A stretch of DNA of 64,000 nucleotides, taken from NCBI GenBank assembly GCA_944472155.2, contig OX235271.1, positions 96,609,256 through 96,673,255 of the forward strand, in the 5' to 3' direction. A program made the position numbers and the translations under genes. Of this stretch, positions 1 through 11,640 are shown in pieces (the first letter of the stretch is position 1; the number at the start of each line of letters is the position of its first letter). The notes under the pieces are model-generated. The model was not told where the DNA came from. It did no database searches and was given only the letters and a program-made list of their open reading frames with translations. This DNA comes from Trichobilharzia szidati (taxonomy: Eukaryota; Platyhelminthes; Trematoda; Strigeidida; Schistosomatidae).

Positions 1-1399
1 AGACTGAAGATGGAATGCATCTGAATTATGAGAAAAAATAAGTCAGACAACTGGTGAGGCAATGAGTTTCTGCCAAATGAACTGCTTGTCAAAGATATTA
101 AGCACACCTAGCAAAAGTCTTTTTAGATGTCACATCAATAGTAATAACTCATGAAAACTTTGATTTTTGTCTCAAACTGTGGGCTTCCTGATTTGTGTTG
201 AAGATACAAGGTACACTGAAGATACGGAACTTCTAATACGTGTCCTGTGCTTAAATAAATAGTGCAATCTTAACCAATGCTTAAACACTACGGAGCAGCT
301 TATCTGTTCTGCCTCACAGTTTTCCAGTGATTTGTCTTCATATAATCCACAAATACAGGGGTCAATCATAGTCTCAACCCCTAAGAACAGTAATTCCTTA
401 GGGTTGTTGGTAGGTCTTACAGATTTACGTTAGAAGGCCTAAGATTTAAAGCAAAGACTTCCATTCGTCGGTTTTCCACTTTCGATCAGAAGGTACGTGT
501 TACTATATAGTTAGAAAAATTAAACACAAACTTTGAATGACTCCATAACAAAAATGTTTTAACTTTACCAGCATCAAATTAATGAATGTCAAGGTTGAAT
601 GAAATATATTCAACTCTTAATATACAAGAAATTAGAAACTGTAGTTGTATGCAATTCCATATTAGATATATTTATTAGCTTAAGTCCAGAATGGCTGACA
701 TTTCACACATATTTTACTGCTTATAATTAAATCAAGGCAGTCATACGAGTTACAACGTCTGATTAGTACATTTTGTTTAATCCTTTTTTATTCGCAGATC
801 TCTGGAAGTGATACCATTTCTTCCCTACTACTCTTATCAATCGTTCATTCGACAAGGAAGCATTCAATGACAGAACCACTGATTTACAACAGTCTTTATA
901 CAAACCGAATATGTTATTGCTATCATTTCATGTGTGGCTTAACTCCTTCGTACTAATCCAGGCCGACTATCTTGACCCACTTATATGACCTCATAGTCAC
1001 TGCATGGTAGTATTCTGTACAATAAATTTGAATTCCTCACAGGATCAATAGAATCTTTAAGCTGGTCTCTGAGCGAATGTATGACTTCAAATTCCATCTT
1101 AGTTCTAACTTTTTTAAGGATCCTATTCACAGTTTCTTTTACCTCTTTCTTATATGATAACATTATGCAAGAGACTAGATATTACTATGAGAATGAATTA
1201 GTAAAAGTCATCGAACAGATTCTGAATGCCTCACTCAAAAGTGACTAAATCTCAAAATCGTACCACCCGCCCAACCCGTTCACCTAACTTCTACAACACT
1301 AGCAATAAAGAAAGATCCTGACATCCCCTAAAATAGTTTAGGCCATAACATCCAATATACGGTAAAAAAATTAAATCACAAAATAATTCAACAATTTAC

Positions 1400-1876
1400 C
1401 TTTCAATATTATTAAAACTTAGAAATACCCAAGCCAATTTAGGAACATTTTCTATCGGTTCAACACGTAGTATATTATTTTGTCTCAAGTTCAATTCAGT
1501 TAATGCTGTTAACCCGGATAAACCATTCACTGAGGTAATATAATTAAAGGATAAATTTAATGAACGTAGCTTTGTCAGATGGGATAAATTTTCAATAGTT
1601 CTTATTTGATTATGATTTAAATCGAGTACATTTAAATTATATAAATTATCTAATGCACATATACGTTTTATTTGATTCTGTCCTAATAATAATATCCGTA
1701 GGGAATAAAGTGTTTCTAAACCACTGATTGATGTCAGTTGATTTGCTGATATATTTAAATAGACAAGTTTTGTCAGATTTTGTAAATTCTCTATACGATG
1801 AATACGATTACATTGAAAACTTAATAGGCGGCATATTTCATTTGAATCAATTATTGGACAATTTGTTAAATGCATC
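1400..1876 (-). CDS. LRRC49: LRRC49-like leucine-rich repeat exon
   Basis: Internal exon encoding six to seven SDS22-type leucine-rich repeats of about 22 residues (pattern LxxLxxLxLxxNxI). LRRC49 is a non-catalytic subunit of the tubulin polyglutamylase complex that helps target glutamylation to centriolar and ciliary microtubules. The assignment rests on recalled similarity to the animal protein: the segment starting CPIID, then repeats containing LRILLLGQNQIKRI, LNVLDLNHNQIRTIEN and TELNLRQNNI. The acceptor is ttatag at 1877-1882 and the donor reads gaaag|gtaaat. The exon starts with one base completing an Arg codon begun by the exon at 5700-6216, and it ends in phase 2. The next exon is not identified between here and the left edge. 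A near-identical copy lies at 57207-57683. Confidence 0.8.
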
Positions 1877-2568
1877 CTATAAAGTAAAGAATACAATGTA
1901 AAAGAGAGAAAAAAGTAGTGAGTATATTAATGAAAGGCATAAAAATACATTCATGTTAATTTTTAAGAAATTAGCAAACTTTATTTTGGAATAAGTGCTC
2001 ACAGTTTGCAACCCTAATCTTCTCTATATCACAAATGGCAATTAAGTAAGCAGGTTTAACTGTATGATGGTGCCTATTACTGACTGCTTGGTTTATGTGA
2101 GTGAGTAGTTGAATACCACTCACTCAATCAGTAGTGTTTACTAGTTAGCTTGGAGTGATCTAAACACTGGATGGCCATTTCATTTGTTTGTGGCTGAGGT
2201 CATCCGCGGCGTATAGATTATGTTGATCTGTTTAGCAAGCATTACAGGTTGATATGAGCAGTATCTAGCTACTCATTCATATTAATCAGTCAGTGGTATA
2301 TGCTAAAAGTTCATTTTGCCTAAAGAAGTTGAATCGATGTTTTGTGCTTGAGATGAAACGCGAAACACTAAGTAGAAGTGAGTTGTTGGACGGTTAAACT
2401 TTGACAGATGGATAGAAAGATACATTGTCAATGCAGAATCAATCAATACAGCTTAGTGATTCACTTTATCACATTTCATATCTACCCATCATCAAGTCCC
2501 TCGCCTTTATTTGGCCACCATATCAAACCTGTTCCTACCTCCACCAACTTTCATATTAAAAGTAGACT

Positions 2569-2906
2569 TGTGGTGAGAGGTGACTGCTAGCCAAAATTGG
2601 TAGACAGTAATCTACGTCAATGTCTATGTCCCCAATATTAGTCATGAGAAAAAGAAGAACAAAGACTGATTCAACAACCAATCACAGCAGACTTTGCGTA
2701 GGCGGATACAATTTGCAGATAGATAATCTGAACTTCAAGAAACGGCTACAAAGAGATGAAAGATTTACGTTCAGTGAGAAACCACCAATTAGAAGATTGT
2801 TTGTTTGCTTACAATAATCTATAATAATGTACGTGAAAATCTATAAATATGTGTCGGTTTCCTAAATAAACGATCTGTTGCCTGGCCTTTGTCTTCTGCT
2901 GTTACG
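2569..2906 (+). repeat. Solo LTR-like repeat, family 2
   Basis: About 338 bp starting TGTGGTGAGAG and ending near TGTTAC, with an AATAAA signal about 45 bases from the end, shared with 23581-23917 and 59307-59646 (the last is the duplicated partner). TG...CA-like ends, length and internal polyadenylation signal suggest an LTR. No target duplication could be confirmed and no internal coding part is attached. It lies in the intron between the two LRRC49-like exons. Confidence 0.5.
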
Positions 2907-2949
2907 GTCTTACAGTTAGGTTTGAGATAATTAAAACAGTTAGTCCTTT

Positions 2950-3305
2950 TGATAAATTTGAATAAGGTATTTAGAAGACAAATTTCGCGAGATGATATCA
3001 TTTCACATGACTCTAATTCAAGGTTATTGAAGGTGATGGATGCACTTTGGACTAACCACATGCATCCTAAACTATGTGTACAAAACACAATAGACTTCAA
3101 CCTTCGCCTACCATGGACTACTTGACCTATTTAAATATGATGGGTCATTAGTATCTACTTTTTGTTTTATATAACTTAGTAATTGTCCTGCATTTTACTT
3201 TATTATTATTATGAACTGTGTTAGTTGTAAAGCGGTTGTAAAGAAACCACGAAATTATATCATCTCGTGAAATTTGTCTGCGAAATGCCTTATTCAAATT
3301 TATAG
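2950..3305. repeat. Fold-back element with ~50-bp inverted arms
   Basis: The arm at about 2952-3004 (around ttgaataagg and gagatgatat) returns inverted at about 3249-3304, separated by about 240 bp without coding potential. The same structure is kept in copy 2 at about 59693-60045. It resembles a non-autonomous fold-back or MITE-type element, but no target duplication was identified. Confidence 0.5.
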
Positions 3306-3341
3306 TTAGGTATTTGTAAATCAAATCCCAGCAAACTTATA

Positions 3342-3522
3342 ATTATTTTTTTTTTATTTTGATTTACAGCTTGATTCCACACCGTATTTTCAGTACAAAT
3401 ATGGAATTTTCAGCATGGATATCGGTAGCCCAAATTCAGGCCGACCATAGATATCGGGTGTGCGCCGGCAGGGGATCGAACCCCCGACCATGTGCATGGT
3501 CGGCGAGAGTATTTAACTTCTT
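3342..3522 (-). mobile_element. tRNA-headed SINE (type 2)
   Basis: On the minus strand a tRNA-like head containing the box B-like gggttcgatcccctg and a palindromic catgcacatggtc stretch is followed by a body ending in an A/T-rich tail. Relatives are at 9255-9492, 52020-52206 and 53880-54065. It is absent at the matching point of copy 2 (near 60075), which gives an empty site. Confidence 0.65.
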
Positions 3523-4959
3523 ATTTATAACTTCTTCCATTAAGTTACACGTTTTACTAAGAATGAGAAACCTAACTTCTAAGTTGCTGTTATGGTGGTT
3601 CCATGAAATCCAAGTGAAACGTTAGAAGATGAAAATTTGGTAAAGGAATCTTTGTATGGGAATCGGTATCTGTATATAGCGAAATTATATAAACCTTATC
3701 TTCAACGTAGCACCATTTGCACAGATCTTCGTGTTGTGATACTTCTGGACTTCATATTGTGTTTCTTTGTGTTCCTTTCACGTCTCCCATGTATCTCCAC
3801 ACGCTGTATCATTTGCCTTCTCTGAAATCAAATATATCTCCCTGCTATTTGATGTTTTTATGCCGATGAACGTCTCTTTATATACTACTGATAAATCTTA
3901 TCAGTAGCACTCGCCACATAAGTAGTACTATGAACACAACGATGGTCAGATATCTGAGCAAGTTTAGCAGCCATGGAGTTCGACAGAGCTCACTGCAACA
4001 TGTTACATAGTACACTTCTAACGGAAAATGAAAAACCTTGCCTTAGCTAGAAGCAAATGAGCCATTCAGATACATGCCGAGACGTTTTCAGCTAACACCC
4101 TGCTTAGAATTAAGAAACTGGCAGCATAAGTAAAATTATCAACAAGCTCAACCAATTCACTACCTATAATGAAACAAAGTATCAACTCAGATCACTCTTG
4201 AATTAGTAATATACATCGTGTAGGTTTTTCATTGAATTATTGCCTCCTATATTAATTCCCATTCATTGCCCCATTGTAACATTTGTGCCCCCTCCTTTTA
4301 CAGATGAGATTTCAAAGTCTAGAAAATTGAATTAATCGGGGTCTATAGAAAGTTTTCACCTGATCACTTAACCAACCCATGAATTATATTGTGTCTAATT
4401 TAAGTAATGGGGGGGGGGGACCGATCACAACTGTTCCTTTTCTTACTAACTCCACTTTGAAAATTTTCTGTGAGTAGGCATATTGTTTAAGCAACCTCTA
4501 ATTTTTAATAGTTTCTCATCACATTGAATCTGTTAATATCACAGTGCCGTACAATATGGCAAGCAAATGTTTGTGGACTACAGTTCCGATCAAAATAATC
4601 GTGCATGTGACTCTTCGACGGAGATGATTTGTTCATCAGTGGAATAATTGCTGTTACTAAGTTGATAAAAACTATGAAGAAAACAAGTGGGTTGATAATC
4701 AGTATCATACGCATGAAATGTGGATGATATTTTAGTGGAATCGAAATAAAATCAATCCAAAGTATAAGTGTAAGGAGAATAAACTGAATTAGGTCTATTC
4801 TTGTGCAGTCAGATGGAAATACATTTTTTTTCTGAGGCATTAATAGATGCACTGCTAGAATGTTAAATAAAAGAGAAGAGGAGGTTACCAGGAGATGACT
4901 TAATTAATAGTCAGAAACCAATCAATCAAATCCCTACAAACCAATACTTGAATATCGAT

Positions 4960-5345
4960 GAGATGCTCACTGGCGACTGGTCCTATTCAGGTAGGTAGTT
5001 ACCTGGGTTCTTGTGGGAAGTCGTGACCAGTAGGGTGCAGCAGGTCGAGTAAGAGGACAAATACTAGCCGAAGACACTGGTTAGTGGTCGTGCTATGTCG
5101 TGAATTGGCAGAAGTTAGAATTCATGGACTGGCCATTGGATCGCGTCCCAGTGGCTTAATGGTCTACGAGCTAGCTCGCCTTGTGACCAGGAGGTCCTGG
5201 TTCCGAACCGTAGAGGTGGTTGAGTACTGCCGAAGGGTCCCAAGCTAGGACGAAACAGCTGTCCAGTACTCCCTGCAGGTTTTCCAGTGGTTCTCTAACC
5301 AATGTCAGCTCATGATGAAATCCTGTAACCAATCAATCAAATCCC
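4960..5345 (+). mobile_element. SINE with tRNA-like head and hammerhead-like fold
   Basis: A tRNA-like section (about 5150-5215) with box A-like tggcttaatgg and box B-like ggttccgaacc is followed at about 5223-5270 by a hammerhead-shaped fold: stem I GTACTG/CAGTAC, stem II TCCC...GGAC, then GAAA and a self-complementary stem III ACAG/CTGT. This layout matches the Smα-type ribozyme SINEs of schistosomes. The core strand reads CCGAAGGG where CTGATGAG is expected, so self-cleavage is unlikely here. The partner in the duplication is at about 61985-62405. Confidence 0.65.
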
Positions 5346-5699
5346 TACAAACCAATACTTGAATATTCAATTAATATTGTTGTGTTCTCTGTCAGCTTAT
5401 ATAGATGTTAGTAACAGGAGTTGTTTTCATCTACTGATGTGGTTTATTTAAGTAAACAGTCGCTTAGTGGCTCGAACTATTTAAACTTAATTATGCATTG
5501 ATTAATTCGAATTCTAATTTTTGAGTAAGGGAAGAGATTGCTATGCGGTTTCTGATACTCTTTGTTTAATGTGTGAAGAAAAACAGAATCTGTATTAAAC
5601 GCTTCATAAATATTACCCTAGATCACCAACGGATATATTTTAAGCCAGTGAATCTCATTGTTTGAAACAACAATCAGTCCAAAAGAAAACCATACTTAC

Positions 5700-6216
5700 C
5701 GTTCATAACTTGTAATTTTTCTCTTTTCGTCATGACTATCTTTATTTAAGACAGTGAAAAATTCGTTTAGTAAAAAGGCCTCATAGTTACTGGGACCATT
5801 GTCAGTTGGGTATAACCTATGATTACTGACAGCTCCACTGTTCTTTGTTGTGTTACGTGCAGTCACACTGTTATTAGTAAAAGTTTTGACTGCAGCTGTA
5901 TAACACTTCCTTCGAGATTTCATTGAATCCCCCAATTCATGTGATGTGGATGGTGGTGAAGATGAAGAGAATGGCAGTGTTGATGGAGGTGGCGTTGGAG
6001 GAGGAGGCAGTATTGGAGATGAGCGGGTCGTTTGTTGCTGCTGTTGTCCACATATTTCTCCTGCATTCTCATCCTCTTGTCTGTCAGTGTTATTAATCTG
6101 AGTAGTTAGTGATTTAGATGAACGTTCCCATGAAGGCAATAGATGATAATAATTAACCGGAGTTGAATTTAAGTGGCGGTGTGTGGGACGCTTCAACTTA
6201 TTCGCTTGAAATCCAT
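5700..6216 (-). CDS. LRRC49: LRRC49-like N-terminal exon, proline/serine-rich
   Basis: Exon of 517 nt lying directly upstream, on the minus strand, of the leucine-rich exon. Acceptor cttag at 6217-6218, donor g|GTAAGT at 5699. It starts in phase 1, ends in phase 2, and its last two bases complete an Arg codon with the first base of the exon at 1876, giving a continuous frame through the splice. The protein is low in complexity: a Gln run (about residue 55), a PPPPTPPPS tract followed by a Ser-rich tract, then a better-conserved end before the repeats. Its link to LRRC49 rests on splice phase and position, not on sequence similarity. The second copy (62708-63224) keeps the frame with several substitutions, which supports real coding. 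Confidence 0.7.
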
Positions 6217-6597
6217 CTAAGAATTAAGTGTACCACAAAAACAGTATTGTATGATATTAATTAAATTTAATGATAAATTTATTTTAAACAAGCAAAGAAT
6301 CAATTTAAATAAAACATCTATCAAGGTATTTTTTACTGGCGCTTACACACTTAAAATTTCTGTGAACAAACTTGTGGTATTTTTCGAGAATTAGTTAAAA
6401 AATGTTTATCTTTCCCTCAAAGTCTAGTTCTCAAGAAATAAGGTACTCTTACAAGGAACCAGTCAATAACCTATTGCCCAACAACTATACTGGAGTAAAT
6501 TGAGATGGATTGGGCTTATTCTGAGGGGACATCAAATTTCAATGAAGACCACTAAACCAAATAGCAGAGGTAATAGTACATCTGCTATGGTATCAAA

Positions 6598-7920
6598 ACA
6601 AAATTTACCAAGGGAGGTTTAATGTAATGACGAATTGTTGCTTTGAACGCATAAAGATGGTTTAAGCTTTCTAATTGCCTGCCAGGGCTTCCACAAACTT
6701 TAGGATAAGCCCCAAACACGTTTTATAGATAAGTTTGAAAGATTTGTTAACGTCAATTTTATGTCCTGTCTCTATAATATGTTTATTACTTCTATGTACT
6801 AACAATGTTAGGTTTACATTTGAAGGCGATTGTTTCCGCCAAGTTGATGGTGTTGCTATGGGAAGTCCGTTAGGGCCCCTTTTAGCAGATATCTATATGT
6901 CGTACATTGAGAGTTTATCGGAGGATTTAATCGAAAATGTGCTAAAAAAAAATAAATAAATACTTTATAGAAGGTATGTAGATGATATTTTAATCATCAG
7001 TGATAAGTCTTGTTCTGCCACCTCAATTTTAAATCGAATGAATGAAGTTCAGAATAGCACATCACTTACATCTGTAGAAGAGGAAGATAATTGTTTATCT
7101 TTCCTAGACATATTGCTTAGCCGACGGGTCAATAAAAAGATCTATTTATAGAAAACCTACCTGGACATGACAGTATCTTAATTACCACAGCATCTGCCCT
7201 GTTCGGTACAAAAGAGCCTTAGTAAGGTGTCTCTTCAGTAGAATCCAACTAATATGCACTGAAGACACACTTGATGAAGAAGAAAGAAAGTTGACACAAA
7301 CTCTGGTTGATAACAATTATCCAGACAAGTTCATCAGGAGATATAAAGTAGTCAGAACACCAAGACCCACTCTACAACTCGCTCCTAAGAAAGATGTGTA
7401 CATCAAGCTACCCTATTTGGGGCATCATAGCAGCTTGATAACTAGACAAAGATTGGACGCTGCTGTTAAAAAGAATTTTTATGCAGCTAATATCATAATA
7501 ATTGAGAATGTGAAGCCAATATATCTATCTAAGTCCTTTGAACATTCGAAAAATTACGTCACATCCCACTGTATTTACCAATTTGAATGTACGTGTGGAC
7601 ACACATACATAGGGAGGACTCATCGATCTCTGCAAGTAAGGCTGGCTTCAGAGCATATTCCTAAGTGGCTCCAGAAATAAATGAAATCTTCAGAACCCAT
7701 CAATGGTGAGAACAGGAGACCTAGCTCCTCTATTTCGAAACATAATTTAGAGACAGGACATAAAATTGACGTTAACAGATCTTTTAAACCTATCTATAAA
7801 ACGTGTTTGGGGCGTATCCTAAAGTTTGTGGAAGCCCAAGCTGGCAATTAGAAAGTTTAAACCACCTTTATGCGTTCAAAGCAACAATTCATCATCACAT
7901 TAAACCTTCCTTGGTAGATA
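6598..7920 (+). mobile_element. Penelope-like element, 5'-truncated, with inverted terminal arm
   Basis: Degenerate coding sequence of a Penelope-like retroelement. A reverse transcriptase part (6735-7140) contains DGVAMGSPLGPLLAD and, after a stop, the catalytic YVDD at 6975-6986. After a further frameshift, 7291-7680 encodes the C-terminal part with a GIY-YIG endonuclease signature, FECTCGHTYIGRTHRS. Penelope elements use this RT plus GIY-YIG pair. The first about 145 bp (6598-6745) are the inverted complement of the last (about 7775-7920), which fits the partial, often inverted terminal copies known for the class. The ORF is broken, so this copy is dead. Most of it is missing from duplication copy 2. 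Confidence 0.8.
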
Positions 7921-7924
7921 TTAA

Positions 7925-8115
7925 ATTTGTATCACACGTCACAGTGTCAAGTGGGAAGTGACAGCTTTGGTGTCTGAGGCTGGAGGAGGTTGTGTGAAAG
8001 AGAAGAACAACTGAAAGCTTGTAGGCAGTCACAGAGCCAGTTGAAAGTAATGGCACAGGACCGAGTGCAATATAGATGTGTTGCTGGAGTCCTATGATTC
8101 ACTGACAAAGCCAGT
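7925..8115 (+). mobile_element. RTE-like non-LTR element, 3' remnant
   Basis: A short stretch reads WRRLCEREEQLKAC followed by AQDRVQYRC and then an ataataat-type tail. This is the extreme C-terminus and 3' repeat of the RTE-like elements better preserved at 49400-50410. It is joined directly to the Penelope-like element and missing from duplication copy 2. Confidence 0.5.
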
Positions 8116-9254
8116 AATGGATAATAATAGTAGTAATGACACTAAAAATATATGCATCCTCTATATACAATGAATTAGTCTTGAACCATATTGGAATTTC
8201 TATACCATGAGAGGTAACTAAACATCTACAAAGTATCTTATACAAATCGCACTACCCCACTAATGGGTGTTATATAATGAACTGGATTACTAAGTTAAAT
8301 AATCACTTCTTCTTAAACACTAACTAATTTTTAAAATTCATGCTCAGAATTCTTTATGATAATATACAGTGACACAGAATTCAACCGTGAACTTGAAAAG
8401 GGTTGAAAATGGTTTTCAGAACACAGGAGCTCAAATGGAATTAGAGTTTAATTTCCATGTCACAAACTAGACACAATATATACGATAGTGTGAAGCGAAT
8501 TTGCAACAGGGCAAAACAAAGAAAACACCCTACGCCTAAATGCGGATCAATAATCATTTTTAGATTAAGAAAGTCTACATATGCGTAAACTAGACATGTA
8601 ATGTAAGCCAATCAATTCTCAGTGCAAATAAGTCTACCCCATCGATCAAACCAAGATGGTCTACTACAGTTTGCTCAAACAAAAGACATCACAAACACAA
8701 CATATAATAATATCTGACATAGCAACACCTTTCTGTGAAAAATTGGAGGTGAAATAATCTGTCTGTGTTAGGCTGTGTTAAAGTTAGTAAACCATTTAAT
8801 AATGTTGACCTTCAGTATATTAGCCAATTATAAATCATACAGTTGACAATGACTAATAATGGGACATTTACCAGATGAGTTTAAGAATTAGGTAGGGAAT
8901 GACTCATTGTATTTAGCAAATCGAGCAATTTAAAAGGATGTCAACCAATAGGAGGTGATAATTACTAGATTGGCAGAGTTTATCTGTCAGTTATCAGCTG
9001 ACTTGAGAATATTATCGAATTCGCTTGTCTGCGATGTCAACTGATGATAGAAATTGGTGAATGGCTTAGCATTAAACATTAGAAAAGAAAAGAAGTCAAC
9101 AAGTTAAGCATTCGGTTTAGGTGGTGTGCTTCTTGACTTTTATGAACAAAGCTCAACTGCTACCCTCAGGGAACACATTTTCTGTACCTTAGTATAAATA
9201 TCAAACCGTTTAATTACTAAACTATTCATGTAAAGAGTGATTCATGTGGGTGAA

Positions 9255-9492
9255 TGATTTTTTTTCCTTCACGTTCCCCAGTGGAACATAGGGCTTCAAG
9301 CTAGTGGCTTGAAGTTTCTGTAGCAGTGTTTATTATTTTACAGGATGGGATTTCTAGCCTCATGCCCAACCTTTCCTCTTCACCAGCATTATTTCTGGCT
9401 TAGCGAGGTAAAGGAGTGAGTCGGCCGGGGATGGAACCCCGGACCATGTGCATGGTCGGCGAGCGTCCTAACCGCTATGCCACCGACGCACA
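9255..9492 (-). mobile_element. tRNA-headed SINE (type 2 head, different body)
   Basis: On the minus strand it starts gcgtcggtggcatagcgg (box A-like) and carries ccggggttccatcccc (box B-like). The head matches the SINEs at 3342, 52020 and 53880, but the body (agcctcatgcccaacc and so on, plus strand) differs from theirs, and it ends in an A-rich tail. It may be a distinct subfamily. Confidence 0.6.
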
Positions 9493-10134
9493 AGCAGAAT
9501 GATAATTATATGAAATAGTATTGATATAATCAATGTTCCTCACAAGTGCATCCAACTAAGCGACCAGATAGCTGGATAGTCCAGTGCCACAGCCTATTAT
9601 AGTTGCATATTAGAAGTTAGCAATCAGTTTGAAGGGAGCTATTAACCGGACTTTTTAAAGTGTCAGTATGCAGTGCAAAACAATTTTGTAGCATTGATAC
9701 TAGTGCTCATCTTTCGAAACTTCATACAGCTTTCGTGAAACAATTCAGCCAGTTTATAACAATTTCTGGTATCTTTATGAGTTAACAAAAACCTAGACAG
9801 CACAATTCAGTATTCAAAGGATAAAAGTGTTATCAGCTAGGAGCAGACACACAAACAAGCAAATTAAGTCAAATCTGGCATAGAAGTGTATTGGTTCATT
9901 TTGAGACACTTAGTAGGAGTATCAAAAAAGCTATTCCTAGTGTCATTGCTGTTATCAGTATGACTCTTGTAGAATTCCACTCATAACTAATCAATGACAT
10001 ACATTTTGTGCTATTAAACACTTGTCAGCTGAGTACACCTGTATCTCATTTGGAGAGAGATGAAATCAATTGTTTAACTAAAAAGTTTTCAAGTATTTTT
10101 TTTTAGGGATTTTGTTTGATTAGATTGAGCATTT

Positions 10135-10520
10135 CATCATGAGCTGACATCAGTTCGAGAAGCATTGGAAAACCGGCAGGGAGTACTGGATAGCTGTTCC
10201 GTCCCAATTTGGGACCCTTCAACAGTGTGCACCCACCGCCACGGTTCGAACCCCGGACATTCTGGTTACAAGGCGAGCTAGCTCGCCAGTTGATGAATTC
10301 TAACTTCTGTCAATTCATGACATAGTGCGACCATTTCGCAATGTCTTCTTCGATGAGTTACTGTCTCATCTTCAACCTGCTATACCCTACTGGTCACGGC
10401 TTCCCACTAGAACCCCAGCTTAACTGCCTGAATAGGACCAGTCGCTAGTGAGCATCAGATTAGTTTTCAAGTATTGGTTTTGTAGGGATTTTGTTTGATT
10501 GCATATCAGCTCATGATGAA
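10135..10520 (-). mobile_element. SINE with hammerhead-like fold
   Basis: Minus-strand relative of the element at 4960-5345. The plus strand shows gagtactggatagctgttc...gtcccaatttgggac, the complement of the stem I, stem III and stem II strands, followed by a tRNA-like section with cggttcgaaccccgg. The core strand is mutated. Position: intron between LRRC49-like exons. Confidence 0.6.
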
Positions 10521-11061
10521 ATCCTCCATCCAGTCTAACTGAAAAGTGACTGAGACTACATTTGATTGGCTTGTTAGGTGTTTTTTTTAAACGAGCTAAC
10601 TTTCATTTTTCAGCATTTACACATAGTCTACTTTCAACAATTGAAAGATTCTGTTACCAATAGCAAGTAGAATGCAAAAATGAACTATCATTTCTGTTCC
10701 ACAGCCTTATTCTTATCAAGGCACTGTAATACACATGAAGGTATATTCAACTTGACAAAAAGATGTATGAATGAAATTCATAGTCTCCATTGCACTTATT
10801 CATTTGTTGTTATGGCTACATAGTTCATATTGTCTGTAGGCACAGGTGAATTCAGTAATACACTAAAAAATTGCCGAAAATATGAACTTACTGATAAAAG
10901 TTGAAACTAATACCGATCTAATACAAATGAAAAGCTAAAAAAGGTTTAAAAGTCTGATGAAGTAATAAATGTTGTGAAAAATAAAAATAAAAGCTAACAA
11001 CGAAACACTGTAACTAATGAACGAAAGTAAGATAACAAGAAAAACCTGTGTGAAAAATCAC

Positions 11062-11307
11062 TTTTCTTTTGATATTTAGGATTAAATCTCCTCCTTCTGT
11101 ATGATGATGTTGTACGAAATACATTAGGATGATTAAAGTTGTAACAAGGGATTGCTGTTGACATTGATGTTGTTGACAATTCATTGTCAGTGATCAAGTC
11201 ATTTTGTGTTATAACAGGCAGATGTGGTAGACTGCTACCATGAGATATGTTAGATAATAATTTAATAGGGTTAACTGATGTATCCTGCGTAGAATCTTCT
11301 TGATCAG
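11062..11307 (-). CDS. LRRC49: LRRC49-like N-terminal exon (tentative)
   Basis: An open minus-strand frame, Asp/Ser/Thr-rich, ending in the basic run SSYRRRRFNPKYQKK. The acceptor ctgttag at 11308-11309 is preceded by a short pyrimidine tract. With donor A|GTGATT at 11061 the exon enters in phase 1 and leaves in phase 1, which joins exactly to the exon at 6216; the alternative donor at about 11046 (cacag|gttttt) would give an immediate stop after that joint. No similarity to a known domain is visible. It is included because splice phases on both sides agree. Confidence 0.5.
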
Positions 11308-11404
11308 CTAACAGTCAATAGAAAATTTGAAAATCAAAAATATCTAAATATGCTGGTCTTTGAACAGTTGAATACAAAGGATTCTGACAGTTAGAAGTTA
11401 ATTG

Positions 11405-11640
11405 GTTGATGGTGATTAGCAGTGGAATCTAGGATGAGCATTTCGTCCTATTTGGGACTCGTCATCTGGATGAACGTTTGAATCTATGGGCACCGGGTTC
11501 GAGCCTCGGTGGGAAAATCATCACTCACTGCTGAATGCAGGTACATTCAGATGACGAGTCCCAAATAGGACGAAATGCGCATCCTGGATTCCTCTGCTGG
11601 TCACCATCAACCAACTGTCTTCAAGTTACATGACCAGACA
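11405..11640. repeat. Smα-like SINE remnant with two opposed hammerhead folds
   Basis: A minus-strand fold (about 11425-11475; complement of ccagatgacgagtcccaaat) and a plus-strand fold (about 11536-11592) face away from a short tRNA-like piece containing gggttcgagcctcgg. Both share stem I, TCCC/GGAC stem II and GAAA. The core reads ATGACGAG instead of CTGATGAG in both arms. Confidence 0.65.

Larger units (their letters stand above)
1340..8640. repeat. Segmental duplication, copy 1
   Basis: This segment aligns nearly base for base with 57147-64000, with a constant offset of 55807 at the left end. It contains two LRRC49-like exons and the intron between them. Differences are mostly substitutions plus clean insertions: copy 1 alone has a SINE at about 3342-3522 and the Penelope/RTE block at about 6667-8276; copy 2 alone has a Penelope fragment at about 58100-59036 and a SINE at about 60123-60647. 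The right limit is set only by the end of the window in copy 2, so the duplication may be longer. Confidence 0.9.

Noticed and set aside
981..1163. 60-codon minus-strand frame as a further LRRC49 exon
   Set aside because: It has no resemblance to the post-repeat part of the family and no suitable acceptor in phase 2.
4405..4425. Poly-G run as a regulatory G-quadruplex
   Set aside because: A simple homopolymer absent from copy 2; no repeated G tracts around it.
4505..4852. Hydrophobic 115-codon minus-strand open frame
   Set aside because: It lies in an LRRC49-like intron and the matching region of duplication copy 2 (about 61600-61900) has deletions that break the frame.
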